Source: Tyzzerella sp. (lineage in GTDB: Bacteria; Bacillota; Clostridia; Lachnospirales; Anaerotignaceae). Taken from it: DNA of 5,768 bases. Positions 5,703 through 5,768 of the stretch are shown here, piece after piece; the stretch's first letter is position 1, and each line of letters begins with the position of its first letter. A model generated the notes under the pieces. It saw only the letters and a program-made list of their open reading frames with translations. It searched no databases and was not told where the DNA came from. The position numbers were made by a program, and so were the translations under genes. Location: the NCBI GenBank assembly GCA_019415525.1, contig DXZA01000076.1, forward strand, positions 1-5,768. Direction: 5' to 3'.

Positions 5703-5768
5703 GTAAATTATAAATTGTATATATTTAAGTTGATTTTTTTATTTATTAAATATATTTTAACTATAAAA

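Overview
This window comes from an AT-rich, low-GC bacterium, probably a host-associated anaerobe of the Bacillota (Clostridia-like) or Fusobacteriota. That placement is inference. It rests on the base composition, the strong AGGAGG-type ribosome binding sites and the gene families present; nothing in the window fixes the taxon. The first 27 bases are not biological. They match the Illumina Nextera (Tn5) read-1 adapter, so the window begins at an untrimmed contig end.

Layout. Positions 28-703 (minus strand) hold the wreck of a tryptophan operon. A decayed C-terminal piece of trpE (about 461-703) is joined out of frame, at about 459-461, to the second half of trpA (28-459). All genes normally lying between them are gone. 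Positions 704-825 hold the likely terminator of the next gene. Positions 826-1912 (minus) hold an opine dehydrogenase (octopine/nopaline dehydrogenase family), broken by an exact 10-bp tandem duplication at 1005-1024. Diverging from it, with a regulatory region between, is a GntR/FadR-type regulator with an FCD ligand domain (2107-2874, plus), which ends in a strong hairpin terminator. Converging on that terminator is a two-gene operon on the minus strand: a sodium:solute symporter (4161-5549) followed by alanine dehydrogenase (2981-4093). Positions 5550-5768 hold the operon's leader and promoter.

How it works together. An exact 40-bp sequence lies upstream of both the opine dehydrogenase (1989-2028) and the symporter-ald operon (5663-5702), in the same orientation. 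Read on the minus strand it contains a complete promoter (TTGCAA, 17 bp, TACAAT) overlaid by two palindromes. The larger palindrome centres on TTGTA-C-TACAA, which fits the known FadR/GntR operator type. The simplest reading is a small regulon: the FCD regulator represses both promoters until a ligand (an opine, amino acid or related organic acid) is present; the symporter imports substrate, opine dehydrogenase splits it to an amino acid plus a keto acid, and alanine dehydrogenase deaminates alanine to pyruvate and ammonia. Alanopine (alanine plus pyruvate) would fit this set especially well, but the substrate is not shown by the sequence.

Both transcripts are also predicted to begin with a hairpin whose loop carries a self-complementary hexamer within a shared AAAGRCGYCAA motif (GGCGCC in one, GACGTC in the other). 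The two differences are compensatory. I regard this leader element as the most novel-looking signal in the window.
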